Of a DNA stretch of 64,000 bases, positions 12,301 through 22,765 are shown piece after piece. The DNA lies in NCBI GenBank assembly GCA_949316235.1, contig OX438744.1, positions 37,754,778-37,818,777 on the forward strand, given 5' to 3'. The notes under the pieces are model-generated. The model saw nothing but the letters and a program-made list of their open reading frames with translations, had not been told where the DNA came from and did no database searches. Within the stretch, counting starts at the first letter, position 1. Every line of letters starts with the position of its first letter. Source of the DNA: Oegoconia quadripuncta. Taxonomy: Eukaryota; Arthropoda; Insecta; Lepidoptera; Autostichidae. The position numbers and the translations under genes are program-made.

Positions 12301-15248
12301 AAAATTGAATGGCTTGCAATCCATACCAGACCATTTTTTTTTTGTAAAAACAGAAATATTAAATGATTAATTTCACATCGCGCTTAGTTAGTATTTGCTC
12401 CGTGTTCCCCACTTACGTCCCACACGTCTATTTCTAATACCAATAAGGAGCGGTATAACCCTTTCGAAGGTAGGTAGGTACCTACCGAAAATTATCTCGA
12501 TCGGGAATCGAATCTGCATGAATAGTAGCCGCTATGCCAAACAATTAACGTAACTAAACTACGGAGGTAATTTCTTATGGAAATGTGATCAACATTTCTA
12601 TACACACACCCATTAAAATGTGGGTGAAAATAAATAGTCGTAACGAAATTAAAATAAATTCTACCCTTGAAATTGTGATCGCTCTTGTAAGTGGTTCTAA
12701 TCTCAATATTACTTACGGTCAGATATCACTACGTTATTGCTGCCTTGATAAATCTGCTGGCAATCAGCCAGTGGAAGCTTGTTCAAGGTAATGGTCTTCA
12801 GAGTTTCCAACTGGGGTCCCTGTTCCTGAAACAAGGCAATGAGCACCAAGTTTTACCTCAGCTTCAAGGTAATATTTTCCATGTAGCAACATTATATAGA
12901 AACTGTCAAAATAAACAGGGATACCAGCATGCGTTTTCAAAAAGCGATTAAATAATAATTTAACATTTAAACAAATACGACTTACCGACTCAAATCCCCA
13001 ACTGACAATTTTAACGGGAGTTCCATCGGGGATGTACCAATTTTGAGGTGGTAAGAAAAGGACGTTGATCGTATCGGTAATAGGAAGAGGGAAGTTCAGC
13101 AAAGTCACGGCTATGTCCGCAGCTCTAGGCGCCTCAACGTAATCGGGGTGCTTGATGACTTTATCGATGGTGGCCAGAGTACCGCCTTGCAGGCTATTTG
13201 TGGAACCAGCTCGGATTAACATAAAGTTGAGATTCGCGGCACTGAAATGATGATTACGATAAGATTGAAATCGAAATGAAGTAGTTGAAAATTTTGTATT
13301 ATTATATCTACACAGGCTAGCTTATCTTGTTAATCAATGAGTTTGACAAGGGATTGGGCCCCTGGTCTTCAGACACCAAAAAATTAGTAAAGGCGGTGTC
13401 TGATAAGCTAATTGCGGCATCAGGTGATATAAGGGCGGGCTCTTTTTTCGCTCAAAGATTAAGCCTAGCTATTCAGCGGGGCAATGCAGCCAGTGTGTTG
13501 GGGACAATGCCCCAGGTGGGAGAGCTGGACGCGATACATTTTTTGTAATTATGTAAATATTATGTTATTTCTATTGTAAACTATTTGAAATTAAGGCTGG
13601 ATAATGATAAGGTTTGATAAATAAGGGATTAGGTATATGATATTATTATAATAATTAATGGTATCTACACATTTTTTTCTCATTTGAAAATTATCAGGGG
13701 CACTCTAATGCGTTGATTTAGCCTTTTGTAATTATTTGTCGAATTGTATTTTGTATAATTGAATATGTACCTTATTATTACTAACACTATGGGCAACTCC
13801 CGAAATAAGTGAATTTAATTATTAAGTTCATTCCACGGTTCTTGAGAGCTCTCAGGGCGCCTGTGACAGTATTTATTAAGAAGGGCAGTAAATAAATATA
13901 CAAAATACTTACGTGAAACAGAATGCGGTGGTTAAAACATGCCAGGATGAAACAAGTGATCCCACACAACGTTGCACGTAAAGTTGAGGGCCTGGATAAT
14001 AATAAACGTACGCAACGATGTATGGGAACTCCTCAATCGTTGTTGGTGTGCCTCCGACTAAACGGCCCTCGGGAGCAGCCAATGCTAGAAAAAAGTTTCC
14101 CGTAAGTTTTCTCATCGCTTTATAATCAATACTACCTTGTTTATGACCTAACTGGATCAATAAAAATAAGTTAATGTGGCCTGACATTACATTTTTATTT
14201 TAATCTTCTGCTTAATTCTATTAATACAAACGATGCAATCGATACGTCTAATATATGATTATCCCTCTTGTAGAGATATCAAAAAACTATAAACTGATAT
14301 CGAATGAGTAAAATCACATCCATAACTTCTTAGCAATAAATGTCACATATTTAAATCACTTACCTTCACTCTCCTTTCAATATTAACATATATTTTTTTC
14401 TAGATACGGCAAATGTGGGAAGACATTTGCCGTATCTAGAAAAAATACTTCCCAAATACACAAACTCTTTCGCCAGTTCAACTTTTACACCTTCTATCAT
14501 AACATTGAGGAAGAAAGGAAGGCCTAGAAGTTGCCTAGAAGACCATATATGGTACAAGTAAAGGAAATGTAATTGCCAAGTCGTATCAGGAAGTTAAAGA
14601 AAAGGCGGAAGGGAGAGAAGCGTGGAAAGAACTCCAACGACAAAAGCATAGCTCTGAAATATAAGAGAATTTATTTTAACATTATATTGAGTGAACTAAT
14701 CATCCCTTTCCAAAACCATAACCTTCGCCTTATTAATATTTATTTTCATTCCTTTCTTAAATTCTCCATTCATAAGAGTCAACATGCTCAGGACTACAAG
14801 AAAATTGTAGTCCCTGAAAAAAATCTAAAGTCTATCTAAATATATCGCAATCTCTTAAGGCGTTATTGACGTCGAACTTTCATGTGGGAACACATTATTT
14901 ACAGGTAGATATAAATTATCTCACACTTAATTCTTGTTGTTAGTTTGCCAAAAGGAAATAAATAAATTTTACCCATAAGGTAAAATTTCGATATTAATGG
15001 GCACCTCTAATTGGTTTAAATTTAAGTTATAATGCTGAAACAGCTGTTGGTTTTCCCAAAAAGATAGAATAAAATAAAACCACTTTAAAAGCCTTTCCAC
15101 ATCTATACAGACGCGTTTACTAAAATCTCACATAATGCCAGGCAACGATATCAAATAACAAAAAGATTAAGCTCTGCTATGTACGTTTATTTTACTTACC
15201 AGCAGCTGCGAAGAGACCTAAAGCTAAACAAAGTATTTTGAAAGCCAT
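9090..15248 (-). CDS. Chymotrypsin-fold serine protease homologue, five exons, catalytic His replaced
   Basis: Exons on the minus strand are 15248-15200, 14084-13913, 13241-12986, 12825-12717 and 9319-9090. All have GT-AG junctions and join in frame to a 271-residue secreted protein. Residues 1-19 form a signal peptide (FKILCLALGLFAAA), followed by APEGR and the activation site R24/LVGG, where the family usually has IVGG. The fold's landmarks follow: C56, the LTTAFC block at 67-72, D116 in ADIAV, C181, and CLGDSGAP with S213. The histidine of the usual TAAHC motif is F71 here, so the charge-relay triad is broken, although D116 and S213 remain. The position six residues before the serine is G207, not aspartate, so the pocket is not trypsin-like. 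Six cysteines fit three disulfides. The last intron (3.4 kb) is full of transposon remnants. Inference: an extracellular non-catalytic homologue, as found among insect midgut and haemolymph clip-less S1A proteins. An allele-specific or sequencing change at F71 is the alternative. Confidence 0.93.
9436..9807. mobile_element. TA-flanked foldback MITE (CCGGATGAG family), copy 1
   Basis: Inverted termini of about 80 bp, with outer ends TTGAATGAG and CTCATCCGG, are flanked by TA on both sides. The inner arms (TTTTTTTACCGTA, GGGCATATTAGGTA) are shared with copies at 15615, 31870 and 54945. There is no ORF. It sits in the last intron of the protease gene. Confidence 0.8.
9815..10284 (+). pseudogene. 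Jockey-type LINE C-terminus and 3' end
   Basis: Conceptual translation gives YQLAALDSVERRAKRLIGDH, then LQSLEHHRKVACLSVFYRMH and FGECS, the conserved tail of jockey-like reverse transcriptases. Frames are then broken, with W/N-S-LP-type residues visible in pieces. It ends with an A-run at 10275-10284. The 3' 130 bp match 47148-47292 on the other strand. Confidence 0.82.
10318..10560 (-). mobile_element. SINE family E copy, diverged
   Basis: Shares CCACTGT(T)GGGGCACAG-like, GTGCCGATATTG and CGTGCCTTCAGAAACACGGA blocks with copies at 23185, 35845 and 53850. Confidence 0.55.
10659..10840 (-). mobile_element. SINE family A, internally deleted
   Basis: Reverse-orientation copy: the minus strand reads GGGTTTACGAATCGGAGGTC, then the GGTTCTATCCCC B-box, then GGTTGGTGTTAGGGC. 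The central segment is shortened. Confidence 0.75.
10882..11075 (+). mobile_element. Lep1-like Helitron copy
   Basis: It opens near CCAACTAATGTTACGAG and carries TTACCTCTTCACGCCTAAA, GGATGAAATTTG and GCGGAAAGCTAA, parallel to the better copy at 21179-21375. It includes a (TG)n run at about 10913-10930. Confidence 0.65.
11076..12716. other. Protease intron 4, remaining part
   Basis: No coding segment was recognised. Short TAGGTAGGTA-type runs occur near 11690 and 12470. It is intron sequence of the minus-strand protease. Confidence 0.5.
12717..12825 (-). CDS. Protease homologue exon 4
   Basis: The acceptor CAG is at 12828-12826 and the donor GTAAGT begins at 12716. It codes residues 160 to the first base of codon 196, including LNKLPLADCQQIY, whose cysteine C181 corresponds to the conserved Cys168 of the family. 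Confidence 0.92.
12986..13241 (-). CDS. Protease homologue exon 3
   Basis: The acceptor CAG is at 13244-13242 and the donor GTAAGT begins at 12985. It codes residues 74-159 with RAGSTNSLQGG, the KHPDY block, the catalytic-aspartate motif ADIAV (D116) and KIVSWGFES, where family members usually have GWG. Confidence 0.93.
13327..13548 (+). pseudogene. Retroelement polyprotein C-terminal fragment (tentative)
   Basis: A 73-codon open frame on the strand opposite to the protease, inside its intron 2, reads ASGDIRAGSFFAQRLSLAIQ and RGNAASVLGTMP before the stop. This style of C-terminus recurs in lepidopteran retroelement proteins as I remember them, but I cannot place the clade. It is followed by an AT-rich stretch with no clear tail. 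Confidence 0.45.
13913..14084 (-). CDS. Protease homologue exon 2
   Basis: The acceptor CTAG ends at 14085 and the donor GTAAGT begins at 13912. It codes residues 17-74: the end of the signal region, the activation site GR/LVGG, the C56 loop, and LTTAFC, in which F71 stands where the catalytic histidine belongs (codon TTC). Confidence 0.93.
14360..14800 (-). pseudogene. Degenerate LINE reverse-transcriptase fragment
   Basis: On the minus strand 14557-14366 reads EGVKVELAKEFVYLGSIFSR, the motif preceding the C-terminal domain of this LINE class (compare the element at 4163-4935). 14700-14800 adds a further upstream piece. Frames are broken. It lies in intron 1 of the protease. Confidence 0.65.
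14394..14445. repeat. Perfect 23-bp hairpin
   Basis: Arms 14394-14416 and 14423-14445 are exact reverse complements (CTAGATACGGCAAATGT at the inner end) around a 6-base loop GGGAAG. It falls inside the LINE fragment, so one arm is probably a small inverted duplication. Confidence 0.85.
15200..15248 (-). CDS. Protease homologue exon 1 (start, signal peptide)
   Basis: The ATG at 15248-15246 is preceded by TTAAA, a fair insect start context. The exon codes 16 residues plus one base of a hydrophobic leader and ends at a GTAAGT donor (15199-15194). Confidence 0.88.
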
Positions 15249-15614
15249 TTTAACTTAACCAACCACTGAATCCATAAAATAACATCGAGGGCTTTATATT
15301 AATTTCGTATCTTTCATTATATCAAATGGATCTCTTGAACGTACTTATGCTCATATACAGGCATGCTTCAAAATATAATTTAATTGCAGTTTACGTGTAG
15401 GGTTATAATGTACTGTAAAAATTAAGAACACATTAGATAATATTTAGGTACCCATAAATCTCTTTTAGTATACCTATTGTGTGACTTTCGACGATGCCGG
15501 AGATCTATGATAAGAAAAAGTAGTTTAAATATTTTATAAAATATCTCCCTTGTCAAAATAATTACTGTATATTAATTAATGTTTGTCACGATTAGGAACA
15601 TAGCACCAAATATA
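15249..15614. promoter_or_regulatory. Likely upstream region of the protease gene
   Basis: This is the sequence 5' of the minus-strand start. On the minus strand AATATAAAGCCCTCG ends about 35 bases before the ATG and contains TATAAA near 15297-15292, so it is a possible TATA box with a very short leader. The rest shows nothing recognisable. Confidence 0.45.
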
Positions 15615-15979
15615 CTGGATGAGTTTATTTACCGTAAGGAAAAAATAGGGCATATTAGGTAAATGTAATAGAAGGTATTGGCATAGCCATAGGTAGTTTA
15701 ATTTTTTTTACTTCAATTTGAGGGTCGTGTTTGTAGCCTATTGCACATAATTGTATCATTAAATTAAATAAATTTTAAAAAATTGGAGAAAACATGAGTT
15801 CCAATTAAAATTCGCATGATAGGAACTCTAGGAATCCCGCCAGTCGCATATCAATCTCCAGCCGGCGCGTGGGGCGATGACGGTTTTGAAAAAAATTAAA
15901 TAAACACCTATGCCCATAAATTTTATTGCACTTACCTAATATGCCCTATTTTTTCCTTACAGTAAAAAAACTCATCCGG
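15615..15979. mobile_element. TA-flanked foldback MITE (CCGGATGAG family), copy 2
   Basis: The outer ends CTGGATGAG and CTCATCCGG are directly flanked by TA at 15613-15614 and 15980-15981. It is the most intact copy of the family: 365 bp, no ORF. Confidence 0.85.
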
Positions 15980-16599
15980 TATAGCATAACTTTTACGAGT
16001 TGTGTGAAGGTAAGTTTTATTTGTCCGCTTTTTGGGGCGGACATCCCGTGATTTGTCACCTAATGCTTGATAGTACTCCCAGACTAAGATACCTTTGATA
16101 TTTTTAAACAACAAAATGACAGGTTTTAGTGCTTGCAAATTTTTCCTTAAATTTTTGGACAGTCAGATTTTTGATCATAATTTATTTAACAAATTTTTTC
16201 ACAAATTATGGTTTAAAGTATTTACCATAGACCTATTCCTTAAATTATGGGTTTGGTACTGTTTGCATACACACTGTATAGTAGAGAGATTTGGTAAGGA
16301 AGTGGATTTTGATGATAATAAGCAACACTTAATCTGCACGTACACGTTATCTATTGCTTATAGTAGACTACCTAACTGATTAATATTAATCAAAAGCTAT
16401 AAATAACTGAAGAATAATTTTGTTCAGAAGCATGTTGCTGAGTGCAATGTTTACTGTGTGACAATGAGTATCAATTAGTGTGAGTAATTGATCGACAGAA
16501 CAGGGCAGGATGAAAAAGAGAATCAACTATAACTATAAAGGACATAACTATTACGAAAACTCATTCGCTCTTCGCAATGTCCCTCTGTCCTTAGATGGT

Positions 16600-16641
<42 letters not shown>

Positions 16642-17789
16642 TTTAAGAGCTATGCTCTTGGCGGTGTAGTCCTTTCCACCCTTCTCTACATTCCGTCTGT
16701 TCTTTGACTTCCTGATATGACACGGTATTTACTTTATTTTACTTTACGGATGGGTACCACTGGTATCATTTTAATATGAGTGTGTCCATGCCCTGGAGGA
16801 ACATCCAAGTCGGTTGACCTACAAGAGCGACTGAAAATATTGACTATTAGGTGGACACTAATCTGACATAAATCCAACAATCCACATTGCGCCCGTGCGG
16901 TGGATTATGACCCATACCCTCTTCTACGTGACAAGAGACTGTGCCCCAACAGTGGGGTTGTATAAGGCCGCTGATATGATAAAGTACATAATAAATTCTA
17001 AGTGTGTCTGACACACGAATTGCTTAATGTCAAACTAGACAAAACATCCATAACTCGAGAACAAAATAATTCTTAATCATCACACGGATATTTCCCGTGG
17101 CGGGGTTCAAATCTGTCACTATTTGCTTCGAAGGGAGCTTTACTGTACTGCCCACTAGATCAATCGACCATAACACTCATGATGACCTTAGGTTTATGAA
17201 GAATATATATGTACGTACTTAAAAGGATATACAACATGTATATATCACAAGTATTACCTCTATAATATGGAATAATTTTGTAATTATTTATTTTTGTGTA
17301 GTAACAAGTTTAGGCTTTATAGCATTATGTCATAAAAACTCTCCAGTAGAAAATATTTAAAATGTATAATAGATTAAGGATACGATAATCTATACTAACA
17401 TTTAGATTGTAACCCGCTTATGAGTATAAAGCTTCATTAGGAACGGTGCATAAGTTTCCAAAACCTTGTACTTTTTATTTTAAGTCAAGGGTTAGCACTT
17501 GCCCTCAATTGTTACACTTGAAAGATTGCGTGCAAACGTTCTAAGCACTAATATATTGGTTAACTACACATTATGGTACTTAATTGATACGTACTTGGAG
17601 AGAAAATTCTAAAAGAGTAAGTAGTATGAAACTATATATGTGTTTCTAACGCTTTTGTTATATCATAATAATATATCTTACAACTTAACAAGCCTTGCAT
17701 ATCTCAAAATTGAATTACTTCCTAAGAACAGAGATATCTAAATAAAATATAACTAAAAATTTAGAGATCACGCAATTAATATTATATTA
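15980..17789. other. Intergenic, repeat traces only
   Basis: A family E fragment lies near 16880-16985 (CTGTGCCCCAACAGTGGGG) and a CT microsatellite at 16604-16637. A 94-codon frame at 16095-16379 (+) is phenylalanine- and lysine-rich AT sequence with no family resemblance. Confidence 0.45.
16604..16637. repeat. (CT)n microsatellite
   Basis: About 17 uninterrupted CT units. Confidence 0.95.
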
Positions 17790-17960
17790 TCTACTCCATT
17801 TACCCAGTGGTTGATTGGAAGAAATCACTTCCAGTGATAAGGCCGCCATTGTACCTACCATATTTTTTAGTTCCACGTTTATATTGCAACGAGCTTTATA
17901 TATTATTATAAATTACTGTCGGTGTATTCCATTGTATTGTCCCTCTTACAACAAAATTGG
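17790..17960 (+). mobile_element. CR1/jockey-like LINE 3' tail
   Basis: The motif GGTTGATTGGAAGAAATCAC, followed by CCAGTGATAAGGCCGCC, is the conserved 3' UTR hairpin region of a lepidopteran LINE family. A diverged minus-strand version is at 33209-33360. Confidence 0.6.
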
Positions 17961-18089
17961 TGAAGTAATTTTTGATAAAACCGCTTACTTATGAATGTAT
18001 GTGGGTAACAGAGAACATGATTTTAATTAGTTTGTGATTTAATGGTCAAAGCTTTAAATAATGGGTAAATACAATATCAGTCTGGCAAC

Positions 18090-18269
18090 ACCGAGTAGTG
18101 GCGCGCCTTCTCGCGAGGTGAACGTGTGTCTCGTGTTATCGTGTCACTAGAAATCAAAGTTTACATGTTTTCTAGAATTATCGCTATTTAAACCGGTATT
18201 TACTACCGAAACAGACATTACAGTGATTATGTGATAACATCTATTGTACGCCTGAGGTGTATGATAAGG
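18090..18269 (+). promoter_or_regulatory. Possible promoter and untranslated first exon
   Basis: A compact GC-richer island has CTGGCAACAC, GTGGCGCGCC and TCTCGCGAGG within about 45 bases, then an AT-neutral leader ending at a good donor (AAGG/GTAAGC, break at 18269/18270). No ORF starts in it. The nearest plus-strand gene downstream is the IP3 receptor, whose first visible exon begins with an acceptor and so needs a 5' noncoding exon somewhere upstream. The link is inference only. Confidence 0.3.
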
Positions 18270-19725
18270 GTAAGCTACTGTTTATCTACTATAAAATGGT
18301 CATGTGAAGGTGTTCCTAAAAATTATATTTTATGCATTTGCTGTGCTTCTAAACTATTCTTATTAGAATTTTTATTATTATCCAACTTTTGTGCGTCCTT
18401 AGCTCTACACCTAGTTAATTTCCGGCTCATAAATGTAATTAAATATTGTATAAGGTTGAGGATACGAGGAGACAAGATTTTCAATGTTTTTGCATAAAAA
18501 TCGGTGACATTGGTTTGCGTCAGAGTGTGTTAGATATTTATTTGTCTCCGCTGGCCGGTGGGGTTATATGAAATATTCACTTGTTGGAATCTTATTAGAA
18601 TTTCTTTACCAAATATAGCTAACTTGATATGTATGCCCATAGCACTTAGGAACATAGTTATAAAGTAGAAAATAATTCATTTAATGATTATAATTGTATT
18701 TACTTAATATGTATTTACTTAGTACCTGTTTTACTTAGTACTGCATATTGCTCGTTATACAACAGAGTAGCTAATGTGATTTTCGTAATCAGTTGCTAAT
18801 ATGGTATATTATAATTTTATGTGAGGCATAAACTCTTAAGCTGCCCTAGATTACAGAAAATTATGTAAATTATGTCACATAGTTTGATCAAAGCCTTTCA
18901 CAAAAATATAAGGTGGCCCTCAAGCCAGAAGTTCGTAGAACATCTATTTGGTAAGTTACTTATGCAAATATATTTTCTTTCATAAATTGCATTGAACACT
19001 GTCTTAACGGCCCTTTAATTGATCACATTTTGTCTTTGTGTAATCTTCATTATTTATTTACCCAAAATGATCAGAATTAGTCAGTTTGTTGCGTGATTTA
19101 GCAATTTTATCAAAAATGGCAATACAAGTACACACATTAAATCACTTCGATGTAAGTCTCTGTCACAGCCATTCATTTCAGAAACTATCAGACATTAATA
19201 ATTGATACTATGATTGTACAAAACATTGGGACAAATATAGATGTGTACTCAAAAAAGTAAATAGCAAATTAAATATACATATATTTTAAGTCACTGTGAC
19301 CTCACACACACCTAAATATGAAAGCTGAATACGATTTACTTTTATAACTGCAGTAAACCACAGATAGATTTATATTCTACAGACATCAAGTCCGACACAT
19401 GCTGTAGCTGGAGCATTGCCGCACAGACCACTTTAATAACTGATCTTAATTTGACAGAAAGAACTCTTAACCACCTTTTGTGAATATCAGTTGTACAGGG
19501 CATGTAAATTGTAAATGATGAAGATGTTTTGACAGTGACATAAACTCGCTTGTTTCTGTGGAGAAAGAGTCACCTCCATTGTGCACTTATGATTTTCAAA
19601 AACTGAATTGTGCATATTGTTTCAACCATAATGTCTGGAACACTTTGAGTGTTATGTTTGAGATATCCCTGTCCAATTAGGCTAACAGTTATGATGTCAT
19701 ATAGATATGTATCGCCCAAATAAGA
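18270..19725. other. Intergenic AT-rich region, nothing firm
   Basis: A splice-bounded-looking snippet at 18912-18951 (AAG before, GTAAGT after) is too short to call. The 88-codon frame 18231-18497 has hydrophobic, cysteine-rich content but no recognisable family. Confidence 0.35.
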
Positions 19726-19729
19726 TGGG

Positions 19730-19815
19730 GTTTCTGGATCAGTATGCTTGATGCAGATGCTTAGGCGTCATCTTCACTTAACATCACGTGTGATTGAGGT
19801 CCGTTGTGTATAAAA
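19730..19815 (+). mobile_element. SINE family A, 3' fragment
   Basis: Only the last third is present (TTCACTTAACATCACGTG to the A-rich tail), directly before another copy. Confidence 0.7.
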
Positions 19816-19829
19816 AAAAATATACGTAC

Positions 19830-20070
19830 ATTGGTTGGTGGTAGGGCATCTTAAATGTCCGCCTGGCTAGCTACCACCATCTTATCTAAATCTGCCGCTA
19901 AGCAGCAATGTTAATAGCATTGTTTTGTTCCGGTTGTCAGAGATAAGATAGCCAGTCCCCCAAATGTGTTGGGCTTTCCGGGTCAGTACGCTTCCACCTT
20001 CGACCTCATCTTCACTTAACATCAGGTGTGATTGAGGTCAAGTGCGAACCCGTCGTGCATAAAAAAAAAC
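19830..20070 (+). mobile_element. SINE family A, 5'-truncated
   Basis: Starts at TTGGTTGGTGGTAGGGC, lacks the tRNA-like head, and runs to the GTGCATAAAAAAAA tail. It lies tandem to the fragment just upstream. Confidence 0.85.
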
Positions 20071-20514
20071 ATATTTGGAAGATATACAATCTGAATGGTA
20101 ATACTGACTGGCTTTAACTTAATAGTCTATCTCTTGTAGCAGTTATGTATTGTGATAAGTACAGCCATAATTTTGAAACTATAAATGCACTTGTTGCAAA
20201 ATTATGAGCCGTACTGTCAGTAATTCTTGTTTGTTGATATTTAATATTTGATTTTGCTAATAACAAATGTGTTTTGTGAAACATTGATGGTTAAAGTAAA
20301 TTGTAGGTGCAATTTTTTTTAAATTTTCTTTAATTTTAATTTTTAATTTGGTTAAAGGAATATTTCTATTTATTACAGTCCAAATCATTGTACCTCTTAC
20401 TAAACTAAGGATCATAAAGCTTTCTATGATTTCACAGAGGCAAGTCAACTCATTGCGGTATATTATATCAAATATGATATTATACTACGTGAATTTGTGT
20501 AATACTAATTAATT

Positions 20515-20710
20515 GGTGACGCATCTTGATTATGAACAATTTTCCCCAAGGAACCATAGTCGAAGTCAATCAAAAAATTTTACAAAGTAAACCATTCTGA
20601 AACCACCTTTAATATGAAAGTCCAACAATTTGCGGGTGAATTCGGCTATGGTTCCTAGTGGAAAGTTGTTCGTGAATAGGTGTGAAGGTATTACACGAAT
20701 TAGTGTTGGA
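20515..20710. repeat. Diverged copy of the CAGGGTGAAAT MITE family
   Basis: Contains TTGATTATGAACAATTTTCC, CAAGGAACCATAG and the ATTACACGAATTA block, seen also at 40604-40745 and 44205-44525. Confidence 0.6.
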
Positions 20711-21178
20711 CCATGTGAAGCAATCTTACGCCTAGCCTTATCATATTGAAGTCTCAGACAATACCTGTTTATTTACATTATAGTGAGAACCAATGTCCAA
20801 GGTGAATAACAAATTTTAAAACTCCCTGATAAACTATGAAAAATCACCTACATAACAATTACTTACTAAACCAATTTCTATCAAACACGGCTACTTAGCC
20901 GTCATCTCACAAACCTCAGGTTATGAAAATAAAATTGTTTCCAAATCAGGAATAAAAATGAAAGTGGTTATATTTGGAGTGAACTTTCTGAGATGTAGGG
21001 AGTCTCATGATAAAACTCATTGTCTTAACTTTTTGGAAAGTACATTGTCTTATCAGGAAGTGGTCATATCAAGAGTGAAATTTTTGGGAAGTAAGTAGTT
21101 TTATTGGGAAGTCATATCCAGGGGTAAGCTACCTACTTGAGAAGTAGAGAGTCGTATCAGTTAATCCCAACTATCCCA
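20711..21178. other. Intergenic, no recognised feature
   Basis: Contains short internal similarities of the kind AAGTAGGTAGTC(G)TAT repeated several times between 20990 and 21160, giving a loose degenerate tandem array. Confidence 0.4.
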
Positions 21179-21375
21179 TCCCAACTAATAGTGTAAATCC
21201 AAAAGCTTGTGTGTGTGTATGTATGTTTGTTACCTCTTCACGCCTAAACGGGTCGACGGATTGGGATGAAATTTGGTTGGTAGACAGATTAATCCACATC
21301 CTAATATTGTATTCTTTTGCTGAACCGATTTTGATGAAATCTTCCACGCGGACGAAGTCGCGGGCGGAAAGCTAG
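21179..21375 (+). mobile_element. Lep1-like Helitron
   Basis: Starts TCCCAACTAATA and ends CTAG at 21372-21375, with CACGCGGACGAAGTCGCGG just before the end, the hairpin-like signature of the lepidopteran Lep1 non-autonomous Helitron. The ends fit the TC...CTAG rule and there is no inverted terminal repeat. Confidence 0.82.
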
Positions 21376-21465
21376 TGGTCATATAAGGTGAACTATTTGG
21401 AGAAGTAAGTAGTCGTATAAGGGTTGAATTCCTACCTAAAGGATTTTGTATCATTCGGTATTTTT

Positions 21466-21640
21466 AACCCCCGATGCGGAAATAGAGGTGTTATAAGTTT
21501 AAAACCTATGTCTGTCTGTGGCATTGTAGCCACGAAGAGCTGAACCGTTTGTTTTTTATTCTCGAAAGCTGGTTTTTGCGAAATGGTTCATAGATATGTT
21601 TGATGAAAGTCGGTTAAGCTTTTAACATGGTGGATTTTTT
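21466..21640. repeat. Dispersed lepidopteran repeat fragment
   Basis: The sequence with AACCCCCGATGCGGAAATAG and TCTGTCTGTGGCATTGTAG resembles a repeat common in lepidopteran genomes as I remember it. No ends were defined. Confidence 0.4.
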
Positions 21641-21989
21641 TGTTTAGATGATAAAATCATTGTCTCTCGCGGGTTTTCCAAATTCTCCATTTATTTATTG
21701 AATAATACAGAATCAACAGCATCATTATAAAAAACTATTACACAAAATCTATAAGCCAAAGTTATGACAATTATGGATTCTCAGTTTTTATTACCATTCT
21801 TCTAAAATATTACGGCGGAAAGTCACTATTAAATAATAATCATTAAACATTCTATAGGTAAAAATCAAGATGATGCCAAAGTAATGGATGAATAATTTAC
21901 ACAATAAATAATATTACAATTTATCACAGGCATTTTAACATTCGGCACAAATTTTGGTTTTGGGGTATGTAATGAACCCATGTAGGTAA

Positions 21990-22343
21990 GGCTGGTATTC
22001 CACTTATCCAATTTCTTTCTTCAATATTTGATCAAATTTCTTTGAGGATGCCCATTCCACTTGTCCAATATTTTTGTCCAAGATTTTGCACAGTCTGAGA
22101 AAATGGAGCAACGTGGAGCGACTTTATGTGCTGCTATTATCATTAGATTATTATTAAAAAGAAAAAAAAGCGAATTGGAAAAAAAAAATTAGGCGAAGCC
22201 ATGGATCCAAAGGCCAGTCATTTTGTTTTAAATGTCATAAATCTTTGATCAAAATTTATGACATTGCTAGTATATTTGATGAAATCGTCCAATTTCTTTG
22301 ATCAAATGTACATTGGACAAAGATATTTGGTGGAATACCAATT
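21990..22343. mobile_element. PIF/Harbinger-like non-autonomous element
   Basis: The inverted termini GGTATTCCAC (near 21994) and GTGGAATACC (near 22330) are flanked by TAA on both sides (21987-21989, 22344-22346), the target size of PIF/Harbinger. Inside, 22170-22215 translates to KPWIQRP in one frame, reminiscent of the N-terminal PW motif of Harbinger nucleases, with stops around it. Confidence 0.55.
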
Positions 22344-22765
22344 TAATATAAATCAATGACGCCATAGAATGACTTGCTACCTTCTGCAGATTCTCTACGT
22401 TCCTTGGCGTTTATTAAGCGGTGTGTTTTAACCATTACTAGATCCATTCATGACTCAATCACGTCTACAAAGGCTCCAGTCACCTCGCCAAACGAATAGG
22501 CGATCGCAAAACAAACATCACACAACAATAGTAACAACAATTCAATCTCACCATAATTGGTCTAACTGGTGCGCGAGCGCAGGCCGCCTGTGCTTACTAA
22601 TTAATTGTTATGGTACAGTTGGTGCCACAGCTATTGATATAGAACTTTTTACAAGAACGATGGTAGCAATTTGTTTAGTTAAAGTTTGTCCGTTTGCAGT
22701 TCTCCGTAATAACAGTTAATTCTCTAAAATCTAAAATTCACTGCATTATACATAGAAGCACACGT
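22344..22765. other. Intergenic with an unassigned 89-codon frame
   Basis: An ATG-started frame at 22450-22719 (+) is rich in Gln, Thr and Arg at first and Cys/Val later. I do not recognise it, and codon use gives no clear sign of coding. Confidence 0.3.

Noticed and set aside
16095..16379. 94-codon plus-strand frame
   Set aside because: Low-complexity Phe/Leu/Lys-rich translation of AT-rich DNA, no start context or neighbours to support a gene.
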